Source: Bacillota bacterium
Lineage (GTDB): Bacteria; Bacillota; Bacilli; Bacillales_B; DSM-18226
Length of the DNA stretch: 10,285 bases
Direction of reading: 5' to 3'
NCBI GenBank assembly: GCA_021821235.1
Contig: JAKACS010000062.1
Location: 1-10,285, forward strand
Under the pieces are notes generated by a model, which was given only the letters and a program-made list of their open reading frames with translations, was not told the DNA's origin and searched no databases. Every line of letters starts with the position of its first letter. Position 1 is the stretch's first letter. Position numbers and translations under genes: made by a program. Below are positions 1 to 5,343 of the stretch, piece after piece.

Positions 1-210
1 ATTCACAAGATCAGGATCCACTTCACCCTCAATCGGTCCAAGACCAATGTATCCGTTTTCAGATTGGAGGATGACATTTACCTCTGGCGGTAAAAAGTTT
101 GGCACCATCGTCGGCAGGCCGATTCCCAAGTTGACTACATCTCCGTCTTTCAGTTCCTTTGCAACACGGGCGGCAATGATTTGTTTTGAGTTTAATTGAG
201 TACTAACCAT
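1..210 (-). CDS. atoA: Acetate/acetoacetate CoA-transferase, beta subunit (N-terminal 70 codons, cut by window start)
   Basis: This is the beta subunit of a family I CoA-transferase, which moves CoA between acetyl-CoA and acetoacetate or other short-chain acids in the cytoplasm, working with the alpha subunit encoded just upstream. Seventy codons are visible. The segment reads LGIGLPTMVPNFLP followed by the catalytic SENG motif at residues 50-53, where Glu51 is the residue known in this family to carry the acyl/CoA thioester. The GLGP glycine loop follows directly. The ATG at 208-210 shares one base with the atoD stop (TAATG), and a GGAGG lies 9 nt upstream (220-224), so the two subunits are probably translationally coupled. 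The rest of the gene lies outside the window. The match to AtoA-type proteins is strong; the precise substrate is not certain. Confidence 0.9.
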   Translation of the reverse strand, partial: MVSTQLNSKQIIAARVAKELKDGDVVNLGIGLPTMVPNFLPPEVNVILQSENGYIGLGPIEGEVDPDLVN

Positions 211-869
211 TAGCGGCAACCTCCACAAACATAGACTTTATCGATCAAAATCCCCGGCGTCATGACTTCATCCGGATCGATTTCCCCAATCTCAACCACT
301 TGATCTACCTGGACTATTACCCTATCTGCTGCCAAAGCCATGACGGGATTGAAATTTCTAGCAGATCGATGGTAGACAAGATTTCCAGCTTTATCTGCTT
401 TAAATGCTTTGAGAAGCGCAATATCCGCTCGAAGCGGTTTTTCCAGCAAAAATTCACGTCCATCCACGATCATTTTCTCTTTCCCTTCTTCTACCACGGT
501 TCCAACCCCTGTCGGCGTCAGCACCCCGCCGAGTCCTGATCCGCCGGCACGTACCCGTTCAGCCAACGTACCTTGAGGTACCAGTTCAACCGCCAATTCA
601 CCAGCAATCATTTGCCTTCCGGTTTCCGGGTTCGTCCCTATATGGGAAACAATTGCTTTATTGATGCGCTTGTTTAAAATTAGTGGACCTACCCCAGTTT
701 CAATGAATGCGGTATCATTTGCGATTAAAGTAAGATCCTTGATCGTTGACTCCAACAACACGTTCACGAGTTCCTGTGGCGTGCCTACTCCCATAAATCC
801 ACCAACCATCATCGTCATCCCATCTTTAAATAATAACGGTATTTCCTCTCTGGCTATAAGTTTATCCAT
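210..869 (-). CDS. atoD: Acetate/acetoacetate CoA-transferase, alpha subunit (AtoD type)
   Basis: This 219-aa protein is the alpha subunit of a family I CoA-transferase and pairs with the downstream beta subunit for acetoacetate or short-chain acyl activation. Family-typical segments are [10 protein letters not shown] (residues 22-31), a glycine-rich loop, then [14 protein letters not shown] (75-88), [19 protein letters not shown] (97-115), and [14 protein letters not shown]. An ARNFNP segment follows in the last third. The sequence recalls E. coli AtoD along nearly its whole length and is less like the ScoA group. The length is normal for the subunit. The start is well supported: GGAGGT (877-882) sits 7 nt before the ATG. 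A -24/-12 promoter lies just upstream, so expression probably needs sigma-54 and an enhancer-binding activator that is not in this window. Confidence 0.93.
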   Translation of the reverse strand: MDKLIAREEIPLLFKDGMTMMVGGFMGVGTPQELVNVLLESTIKDLTLIANDTAFIETGVGPLILNKRINKAIVSHIGTNPETGRQMIAGELAVELVPQGTLAERVRAGGSGLGGVLTPTGVGTVVEEGKEKMIVDGREFLLEKPLRADIALLKAFKADKAGNLVYHRSARNFNPVMALAADRVIVQVDQVVEIGEIDPDEVMTPGILIDKVYVCGGCR

Positions 870-908
870 TCACTGCACCTCCAAATGATTCTTACAGCCT
901 TTCATATA

Positions 909-925
909 TGCAAGAACCATGCCAA
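909..925 (-). promoter_or_regulatory. Sigma-54 (-24/-12) promoter for atoDA
   Basis: Read on the minus strand, the site is TTGGCATGGTTCTTGCA. It has the invariant GG and GC pairs with exactly 10 bp between them, and 11 of the less strict positions also fit the TGGCAC-N5-TTGCW consensus well. Transcription would start near position 898, leaving a leader of about 28 nt that contains the Shine-Dalgarno of atoD. Sigma-54 control of acetoacetate and short-chain fatty-acid genes, driven by an enhancer-binding activator, is established in several bacteria; its use here is inferred from the motif. Confidence 0.8.
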
Positions 926-960
926 GGTTAAAATCAAGCGAAGTTTTTGCTCGTTCTCTG

Positions 961-1066
961 CCTGAATTTTCCCCAATTTGATAAAATGAAAGCCTCGGTA
1001 ATTCAGCTTCCCGTGAATCTTTTTTTCATAGGAATAAATACCTTGCCTAACATTCCGTGAATTTTC
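961..1066 (-). promoter_or_regulatory. Three copies of a short motif, possible activator (enhancer) sites for the sigma-54 promoter
   Basis: On the minus strand a motif close to AAAATTCACGG occurs at about 1055-1066 (GAAAATTCACGG), 1011-1022 (AAAGATTCACGG) and 961-972 (GGAAAATTCAGG). The copies lie about 65 to 165 bp upstream of the predicted start of atoDA, where enhancer-binding proteins normally bind. The repeats are visible in the sequence; the regulatory role is inferred. They are direct rather than palindromic repeats, which lowers confidence. Confidence 0.3.
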
Positions 1067-1093
1067 TAAGTTTCATTGAAATAAGGTTTAAAT

Positions 1094-1122
1094 TTGACAA
1101 TCTTGTGAACTAGGTATATAGT
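1094..1122 (+). promoter_or_regulatory. Sigma-A promoter of the marR-MFS operon
   Basis: There is a perfect -35 box TTGACA (1094-1099), a 17-bp spacer, and a -10 box TATAGT (1117-1122, 5 of 6 consensus bases). Transcription would start near 1129, about 29 nt before the marR ATG. The -10 box lies inside two overlapping palindromes, so a bound regulator would block the polymerase. Confidence 0.8.
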
Positions 1123-1137
1123 TACCTAGCTAACTAT
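1110..1137 (+). promoter_or_regulatory. Two nested inverted repeats, probable MarR operators
   Basis: The first inverted repeat is CTAGGTA (1110-1116) and TACCTAG (1123-1129), perfect 7-bp arms with a 6-bp spacer that is exactly the -10 box. The second is ATAGTTA (1118-1124) and TAACTAT (1131-1137), also 7-bp arms with a 6-bp spacer, shifted 8 bp downstream. The right arm of the first partly overlaps the left arm of the second. Palindromes of this size over a promoter next to a marR gene are typical of autorepression by MarR dimers. Binding is inferred. Confidence 0.65.
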
Positions 1138-1157
1138 TATTGGAAGGATGTTGCCGC

Positions 1158-1592
1158 ATGAACAGCTTTGAATTATTTCACAGTCTGCATCAGCTTTCCC
1201 GCCTTTTAACGAATAAGGTTAATGAAGAGCTGAAAGCTTTTGGATTGTATAGTGCGCAATGGTCTGTTTTGTATGTGTTAAATGCAAAACAATCGTTAAC
1301 GCAAAAAGACCTTTGCAAATATTTGTCCGTTGAGGCTCCGCCGATGACCCGGACGATCCAAAGGCTTGTCAAACAGGGATATGTCAAGCAAATCCCTGGT
1401 GAGGACAAACGGGAAAAATATATAGAATTAACCGAAACGGCTTTAAAAGAATACCCAAAGTGGGAAGCAGCCATTTTCCGTACAAATAATGACTTGCTGG
1501 ATCATTTTCCGGAGCCATCCCAAAAGGAACTATTTCATCTGATTCAACAATGGCAAAACGTATTAAAAAACAGGAGTGCATCGAATGAGTAA
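1158..1592 (+). CDS. MarR-family transcriptional regulator (YwoH-like)
   Basis: This 144-aa winged-helix repressor of the MarR family probably senses a small molecule and controls the exporter gene it overlaps. The N-terminal helices (residues 1-30) form the dimer interface; SAQWSVLYVL (32-41) leads into the helix-turn-helix, with LTQKDLCKYL at 47-56 and a recognition helix around PPMTRTIQRLVKQGY (61-75). The wing carries the family D-x-R pattern at Asp83 and Arg85, then LTE. The ATG at 1158 is chosen because GGAAGG (1142-1147) lies 10 nt before it; an upstream in-frame TTG at 1140 would overlap that site. The stop overlaps the next gene by 8 nt (ATGAGTAA), so the two are co-translated. The pairing recalls B. 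subtilis ywoH-ywoG. Ligand unknown. Confidence 0.88.
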   Translation: MNSFELFHSLHQLSRLLTNKVNEELKAFGLYSAQWSVLYVLNAKQSLTQKDLCKYLSVEAPPMTRTIQRLVKQGYVKQIPGEDKREKYIELTETALKEYPKWEAAIFRTNNDLLDHFPEPSQKELFHLIQQWQNVLKNRSASNE

Positions 1593-2781
1593 ACCAAAAC
1601 TTTGGACAAAAGACTTTATCAGTATATCATTTAGCAATTTTTTTCTATTCAGTGCCTTTTATTTTTTGCTTGTTACCTTGCCAGTCTTTGCGTTAAAACA
1701 ATTTCACAGCAGTGCTGCCGAGGCAGGTTTTATGACAACGATTTTCTTAGTTTCTGCGATTCTTTCCCGTCCGTTTGCGGGAAAATGGATTGAGCAATCT
1801 GGATTCCGTCCTGCTCTGTTTACTGCATTAACGATCTTTCTCGTGTCTTCTCTGTTGTACTTTTTTCCAAAATCACTGACCACCTTTTTTATGCTTCGCT
1901 TCTTGCACGGCATTGGTTTTGGAATGGCAACCACGGCAGCAGGGGCAATTGTTGCCAATATTATTCCAGATTCCCGCCGTGGTGAAGGGATGGGCTATTT
2001 TATTATGTCAACGAACTTGGCTATGGTGCTTGGCCCGTTTATCGGCTTAACCGCGATTCAAAAATGGGGAGCAGACGCCTTATTTGCGATCAGCGCCGTT
2101 ACAGCACTTGCTGCCTTAATCGCGGGCTTAAGTGTAAAGGTACCAAAATTAGAAAATCACCAGAAAGAATTGACTGCTTCACGAAATTTCTCTTTGAAAA
2201 ATTACTTTGAAACAGCGGCTGTGCCGATTTCAATTGCTGGGGCTTTTTTTGCGATTATATATGCATCCATTCTTTCATTTGTATCGGTGTATGCTACTGA
2301 AATTCATTTAGGAGGAGTTTCTAGCTTCTTTTTTGTTGTTTATGCGATCATTCTATTAATTTCACGGCCATTTACAGGTAAATGGTTTGATCTTTATGGC
2401 GCAAATGTTATTGTTTTTCCGTCGATTGTGTTGTTTGCGGTTGGTATGTACATTTTAAGCCAGTCACAGGCGGCAGGGAGCTTTCTTTTTTCTGCCGGAT
2501 TGATCGGGCTTGGCTGGGGAACGATTTTTCCAATCTTCCAAACAATTGCCATCCAGGACGCTCCTCCAAATCGCCGTGGACTGGCGACAGCAACGTTTCT
2601 GTCAATCTATGACACTGGTGTTGGTCTTGGTTCCTTTGTCGTAGGAGGGGTCGTGACAAACATCGGCTACAGCTCTTTCTATTTAATTAGCTCAGTTTAT
2701 GTTCTTTTGGGCGTCCTGCTCTATTACTTCTTGCACACCCGCAAGCACTATTCATTTAAAAGCACGGAGGAAAATCGTTAA
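1585..2781 (+). CDS. MFS transporter, probable drug/metabolite exporter (YwoG-like)
   Basis: This 398-aa inner-membrane protein of the major facilitator superfamily has about twelve hydrophobic helices by eye, as expected for a proton-coupled exporter. The two halves carry matching loop motifs: SRPFAGKW (residues 61-68, between helices 2 and 3) and SRPFTGKWFD (260-269, between helices 8 and 9). RFLHGIGFGM with a nearby PDSRRGEGMG loop fits helices 4-5 of the family. AGGAG (1572-1576) lies 8 nt before the ATG, and the start overlaps marR by 8 nt. Co-transcription with a MarR repressor suggests induction by an exported compound, not identifiable from sequence. The last 14 codons lie in a 43-bp segment repeated at 4592-4634; the gene is intact and ends with Arg where the other copy would encode His. 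Confidence 0.88.
   Translation: MSKPKLWTKDFISISFSNFFLFSAFYFLLVTLPVFALKQFHSSAAEAGFMTTIFLVSAILSRPFAGKWIEQSGFRPALFTALTIFLVSSLLYFFPKSLTTFFMLRFLHGIGFGMATTAAGAIVANIIPDSRRGEGMGYFIMSTNLAMVLGPFIGLTAIQKWGADALFAISAVTALAALIAGLSVKVPKLENHQKELTASRNFSLKNYFETAAVPISIAGAFFAIIYASILSFVSVYATEIHLGGVSSFFFVVYAIILLISRPFTGKWFDLYGANVIVFPSIVLFAVGMYILSQSQAAGSFLFSAGLIGLGWGTIFPIFQTIAIQDAPPNRRGLATATFLSIYDTGVGLGSFVVGGVVTNIGYSSFYLISSVYVLLGVLLYYFLHTRKHYSFKSTEENR
2734..2776 (+). repeat. 43-bp perfect direct repeat, left copy (inside the MFS gene 3' end; candidate attL)
   Basis: These 43 bases are identical to 4592-4634 in the same orientation. In this copy they encode the last fourteen residues of the transporter before its final Arg codon (HTRKHYSFKSTEEN). 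Sequence identity stops sharply on both sides. The length, the position at a gene end and the cargo between the copies suggest a site-specific integration core. Confidence 0.9.
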
Positions 2782-2788
2782 GTTGTAT

Positions 2789-2816
2789 GGAAAACTCGCC
2801 GATTGCCGAGTTTTCC
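2789..2816 (+). terminator. Hairpin terminator after the MFS gene
   Basis: A perfect 10-bp stem, GGAAAACTCG and CGAGTTTTCC, encloses an 8-nt loop and starts 8 nt after the transporter stop. The downstream T-run is broken (TATTCTT), but the A/T-flanked stem could act in both directions, also ending abiEii transcripts from the other strand. A nearly identical hairpin lies at 6109-6130. Confidence 0.6.
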
Positions 2817-2904
2817 TATTCTTAAGGCGTATCAAAATTTGAAAAACTGTAGAAGTGAGCGAATAAAAGGTGGGTTAACCATAATAGATTGAATTTACCT
2901 TACT
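2817..2904. other. Non-coding stretch between the MFS terminator and the abiEii stop, with half of a long inverted repeat
   Basis: No gene is seen here. GCGTATCAAA at 2827-2836 is the exact inverse of TTTGATACGC at 2914-2923, which lies in the last codons of abiEii. The match extends a few bases outward if one extra G is allowed. The small palindrome GGTTAACC lies at about 2873-2880. The inverted repeat could be a remnant of element ends or a long-range hairpin in the abiE transcript. Confidence 0.4.
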
Positions 2905-3816
2905 TTATTTCCATTTGATACGCTTACAATCCCACATTTTAAAGTAATCATCTTCCATAATAACTGCCTGATAAATTGGATAAAGAAACTCGCATATACA
3001 CGACATTACAAAAGAAAATTCTAAAAACGGATCAGCTCCAATACGTCGTAAGAATGCCCTCCACTGTTGAACTCTCGTTTTGTCAGCTGCAAATTCTTGT
3101 AAAAATAAGGGATGTTCTCTTTCCAATTGTGTGCCCCTTCTTTGAAAGGTTTCTAAAACCGCTTCAAATAAGATATGTCCATCAAAATTTTCTGTAGTTA
3201 ATAGTGTATAAATATCATAGAAATCCTTCATTCTACTATTTGCCACAGATAGTGAAATCATTGCTTCGAATTTTTCAGATATAACTGATTCTGTAGAATA
3301 TACAAGAATATATGGTTGTTCCATATTCAATAAGACAGGATATTGAATTTCTTGTGGCTTAGGGACAATTACATCTCCAAACCCGATATCCAGCTGTAAA
3401 ACTTTTTTCATCCTACCCAGAGAGGCAGGTATTTTAATGCGAACACCTTCATAATCGGCATCTTCCTTTATACGTTTAGCAGTTACATCCTTTGCATCAA
3501 AACTTACTCCATCTTCTTCTATCAGCAAGGAACAAATTGTCTTAAAAGAATTCTTAATATATTGAAGATCATTCGATATTTGTTTTGCTAAGAAGTCAAT
3601 ATCTTTTGTTGGCCTAGCTTTGAATTGTGTTAAAGAAAATAAGAACAACCCCCCTTTTAGCAAATATTTTTCACGGTAGTCTGAAATGGAAAGTCGATAT
3701 AAAAATCGTTCTTGAAAATATAACAATAAAAGTAAATCGAAGGCTTTCCCATTTTGTTTTGAAACATTTTTTAATCGTTCTGCTACTGAAGCAGCTATAT
3801 TTTTGATTTCCCCCAT
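2905..3816 (-). CDS. abiEii: Type IV toxin-antitoxin system AbiEii/AbiGii nucleotidyltransferase toxin
   Basis: This 303-aa protein is the toxin of an AbiE-type toxin-antitoxin and phage-defence module. The family is DNA polymerase beta-like nucleotidyltransferases; relatives modify tRNA ends and halt growth. Visible motifs in order are KGG (residues 54-56), Arg68 followed by the metal-binding D-x-D pair Asp72 and Asp74, the third acidic site in LDIGFGD (142-148), and the motif with Lys182, Arg195, Lys197, Asp198 and Asp201 (SRMKDFYDIY). All catalytic elements appear present, so the toxin looks active. The C-terminal third is helical, ending in Trp/Lys-rich residues. Its ATG overlaps the antitoxin stop by one base (TAATG), and AGAGGTG lies 8 nt upstream, so synthesis is coupled to the antitoxin. 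The length is normal for the family. Confidence 0.9.
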   Translation of the reverse strand: MGEIKNIAASVAERLKNVSKQNGKAFDLLLLLYFQERFLYRLSISDYREKYLLKGGLFLFSLTQFKARPTKDIDFLAKQISNDLQYIKNSFKTICSLLIEEDGVSFDAKDVTAKRIKEDADYEGVRIKIPASLGRMKKVLQLDIGFGDVIVPKPQEIQYPVLLNMEQPYILVYSTESVISEKFEAMISLSVANSRMKDFYDIYTLLTTENFDGHILFEAVLETFQRRGTQLEREHPLFLQEFAADKTRVQQWRAFLRRIGADPFLEFSFVMSCICEFLYPIYQAVIMEDDYFKMWDCKRIKWK

Positions 3817-4424
3817 TATAAAAGCACCTCTAAATATTTTAATAATACCGTCTTAATACGCATCTCTTCCGCACATGAAACTAACTTCGTAATATTTTTA
3901 TCAGATTGGCGCAAATAGTTATGCAACCCTTCTTTCATAAGGTCAATTCCAATTTTCTTTCTATAGCGGATAATGTCACATATTGTTTTTTCTTTACTAT
4001 AAATTCTCACTTTATATCCATCTATTTCAATCTCCTCAATTCCATATTCATATTGCTTCTCCGAAAAATAGAAGATCTTTACTGGTGGATAATCAGGTAA
4101 AACTGGTTTTTTGGCTCTCCGATATATAGCAAGTTGATACTCCCCAGGATTGTATGTGGTAAACTCATAAAATGACAATGCTGACAAGAGGCAAATTATA
4201 CCATTTGGGATGATTTTATTCACCTCTACTAGCTCATCATGTTGATGCAGTTCAAATTCGGAATGGCGATAAAGTCCCTGTTTAATTTTGACGATATCTC
4301 CAACCTTCTCTAATTTACGGATATAGTAATTACTATATCCTTCACTTATAATGTCTCTAGTTTTTGCAAATCCTTTTTGGCGATCAAAAATCAACTTTAT
4401 CTTTCTTCTGATTTCATCATTCAT
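3816..4424 (-). CDS. abiEi: Type IV toxin-antitoxin system AbiEi antitoxin / autorepressor
   Basis: This 202-aa antitoxin precedes the AbiEii toxin in the same operon. The N-terminal 60 residues form a winged helix typical of AbiEi: KGFAKTRDIISEGYSNYYI (about 17-35) is the helix-turn-helix and GDIVKIKQGLYRH (about 42-54) the wing. The remainder resembles the AbiEi C-terminal domain, with ICLLSALSFYEFTTYNP, and SKEKTICDIIRYRKKIG followed by a helical tail. In known systems this protein counters the toxin indirectly and represses its own promoter. I choose the ATG at 4424 because AAGGA lies 9 nt before it; an in-frame ATG at 4433 has the same site only 1 nt away, giving 205 aa. The 1-nt overlap with the toxin gene suggests strict coupling. 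The upstream repeats fit autoregulation. Confidence 0.88.
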   Translation of the reverse strand: MNDEIRRKIKLIFDRQKGFAKTRDIISEGYSNYYIRKLEKVGDIVKIKQGLYRHSEFELHQHDELVEVNKIIPNGIICLLSALSFYEFTTYNPGEYQLAIYRRAKKPVLPDYPPVKIFYFSEKQYEYGIEEIEIDGYKVRIYSKEKTICDIIRYRKKIGIDLMKEGLHNYLRQSDKNITKLVSCAEEMRIKTVLLKYLEVLL

Positions 4425-4440
4425 ATTTATCATTCCTTAT

Positions 4441-4529
4441 GAAAAGGTTGGCACTTAAATTAAAAAGCATACCTTTTCTATACATTATACACAATTCTCC
4501 TTTATTATTCACAAAAAGGTCTGCACTTA
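4441..4529. promoter_or_regulatory. Repeated operator-like elements around the abiE promoter
   Basis: The 16-bp pattern AAAAGGT-NN-GCACTTA occurs twice in direct orientation, at 4442-4457 and 4514-4529, 72 bp apart and on opposite sides of the -10 box. The first copy also forms a perfect 8-bp inverted repeat with a downstream segment: GAAAAGGT (4441-4448) and ACCTTTTC (4471-4478), which would cover the transcription start. AbiEi antitoxins are known to bind repeats at their own promoters, so these are the natural candidates. The repeats are seen; binding is inferred. Confidence 0.55.
4484..4514 (-). promoter_or_regulatory. Probable promoter of the abiE operon
   Basis: On the minus strand a consensus -10 TATAAT (4489 to 4484) lies 19 bp after a weak -35 TTGTGA (4514 to 4509). 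Transcription would start near 4477, about 53 nt before the chosen abiEi ATG. The -10 match is perfect; the -35 and spacing are poor, which would suit a promoter held low by its own antitoxin. Confidence 0.55.
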
Positions 4530-4591
4530 TTTTTAAATATTATCGTAAAGTAAAAAATGCTATCCATTTTTGCAAGCACCCCGTATTTCAT

Positions 4592-4634
4592 CACACCCGC
4601 AAGCACTATTCATTTAAAAGCACGGAGGAAAATC
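4592..4634 (+). repeat. 43-bp perfect direct repeat, right copy (candidate attR; duplicate of the MFS 3' end)
   Basis: This copy is identical to 2734-2776. In the same frame it would encode the last residues of the transporter, followed by CAT and a TGA stop instead of CGT and TAA. There is no start codon, Shine-Dalgarno or promoter giving it a separate product. It appears to be the original chromosomal gene end, now cut off from its gene. Confidence 0.9.
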
Positions 4635-4645
4635 ATTGATACTGT

Positions 4646-4682
4646 AAAAAAAGGAATCTGCCATTGGCAGATTCCTTTTTTT
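4646..4682. terminator. Strong bidirectional terminator between the AbiE unit and the pspA operon
   Basis: The stem GGAATCTGCC and GGCAGATTCC has a 3-nt loop and is flanked by seven A on the left (4646-4652) and seven T on the right (4676-4682), so it works on both strands. It overlaps the pspA stop codon by two bases. It probably ended the exporter transcript before the AbiE unit arrived. Confidence 0.9.
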
Positions 4683-5343
4683 ACTCATTCACCTGTTTTA
4701 ATAAATCCAGTTGCTGTTGCACGGCTTCTTGAAGCTGATATTCTAAACCTGCTTGTTCAGATTTATTCGTTATTTCATAGAAATGCGTGCTTGCCGCTGC
4801 TACTGCTTCGAGTTTGCGCACTTGTTCTTCAGCCTTGGCAAACCCGGAAACGGCTTGCTCGGATTGGAACGAGGCCAGTACAGCTTGTCCATGCTGAATC
4901 GATTTTGCAGCATGGGCTCTTGAAGCCAGCACTAATTTCTTATACTGCAGTTCCTGAAATTTTTCAACCAGCTTGCTGATTTGTTCTTTCAGCTTTTCCG
5001 TCTGCTGTTTTGTGATTTCATACTGTTCACGATAACTGTTTACTTTCGTTTCATGGAGGATTTTTTCCTGAAGCGCTAGTTTGGCGATTTCATCCTCTCC
5101 TCGTGAAACGGCCAGTTCTGCCTGACGGGCGCGCTTAGTAACAAGGACTTCCTCATCATCAACTAAAAGCTCATACTTTTTCTCAAGATAAAGCTGATCA
5201 GCCAAGGCTCTTTTTGTCCCGTCCAGTTGTGTTTCCATCTCCCGCAAGTACTGATTCAGCATGCTTAGCGGATCTTCCATTTTGTCCAACACCTCATTGA
5301 TATCAGCCGTTACAATTCTTTTTAATCGTTTAAAAATTCCCAT
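4681..5343 (-). CDS. PspA/IM30 (LiaH-type) envelope-stress protein
   Basis: This 220-aa protein belongs to the PspA/IM30/LiaH family, which binds stressed cytoplasmic membranes and forms large rings or rods. The N-terminal amphipathic helix MGIFKRLKRIVTADINEVL (1-19) is the usual membrane-binding element, followed by the family signature EDPLSMLNQYLREME (23-37). The rest is almost entirely charged coiled coil, with few prolines. The start at 5343 has AAGGAGG 9 nt upstream and begins at the conserved MGIF; an upstream in-frame ATG would add 14 basic residues without family support. The start overlaps the upstream membrane-protein gene by 14 nt, so translation is coupled. The pairing with a membrane anchor resembles LiaI-LiaH more than the B. 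subtilis pspA operon, so I leave the symbol open. Confidence 0.88.
   Translation of the reverse strand: MGIFKRLKRIVTADINEVLDKMEDPLSMLNQYLREMETQLDGTKRALADQLYLEKKYELLVDDEEVLVTKRARQAELAVSRGEDEIAKLALQEKILHETKVNSYREQYEITKQQTEKLKEQISKLVEKFQELQYKKLVLASRAHAAKSIQHGQAVLASFQSEQAVSGFAKAEEQVRKLEAVAAASTHFYEITNKSEQAGLEYQLQEAVQQQLDLLKQVNE

Larger units (their letters stand above)
2734..4634. mobile_element. Putative small integrated unit carrying an AbiE toxin-antitoxin operon, bounded by 43-bp direct repeats
   Basis: The repeat unit is 1,858 bp from one copy to the next. It holds only the abiEi-abiEii operon on the minus strand plus non-coding ends, and it is visibly richer in A+T than the genes on either side. 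The left copy keeps the transporter reading frame complete with its own stop and terminator; the right copy is followed by a second stop (TGA) and a strong terminator that also serves the converging pspA operon. This is the pattern left when an element integrates into the 3' end of a gene and restores it. No integrase or transposase is present, so the unit would need a recombinase supplied in trans, be a deletion remnant, or have arisen by homologous recombination at the repeat. Confidence 0.55.

Noticed and set aside
4425..4433. AbiEi start three codons earlier
   Set aside because: The only Shine-Dalgarno (AAGGA) would be 1 nt from that ATG, but it is 9 nt from the ATG at 4424.
2777..4591. 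Insertion sequence or composite transposon
   Set aside because: There is no transposase reading frame and the boundaries are 43-bp direct repeats rather than terminal inverted repeats with a short target duplication.
4439..4639. Plus-strand 66-codon reading frame ending in the transporter tail
   Set aside because: It has no usable promoter or Shine-Dalgarno, runs through the abiE promoter region, and is open only because the 43-bp repeat brings in the tail of the transporter gene.
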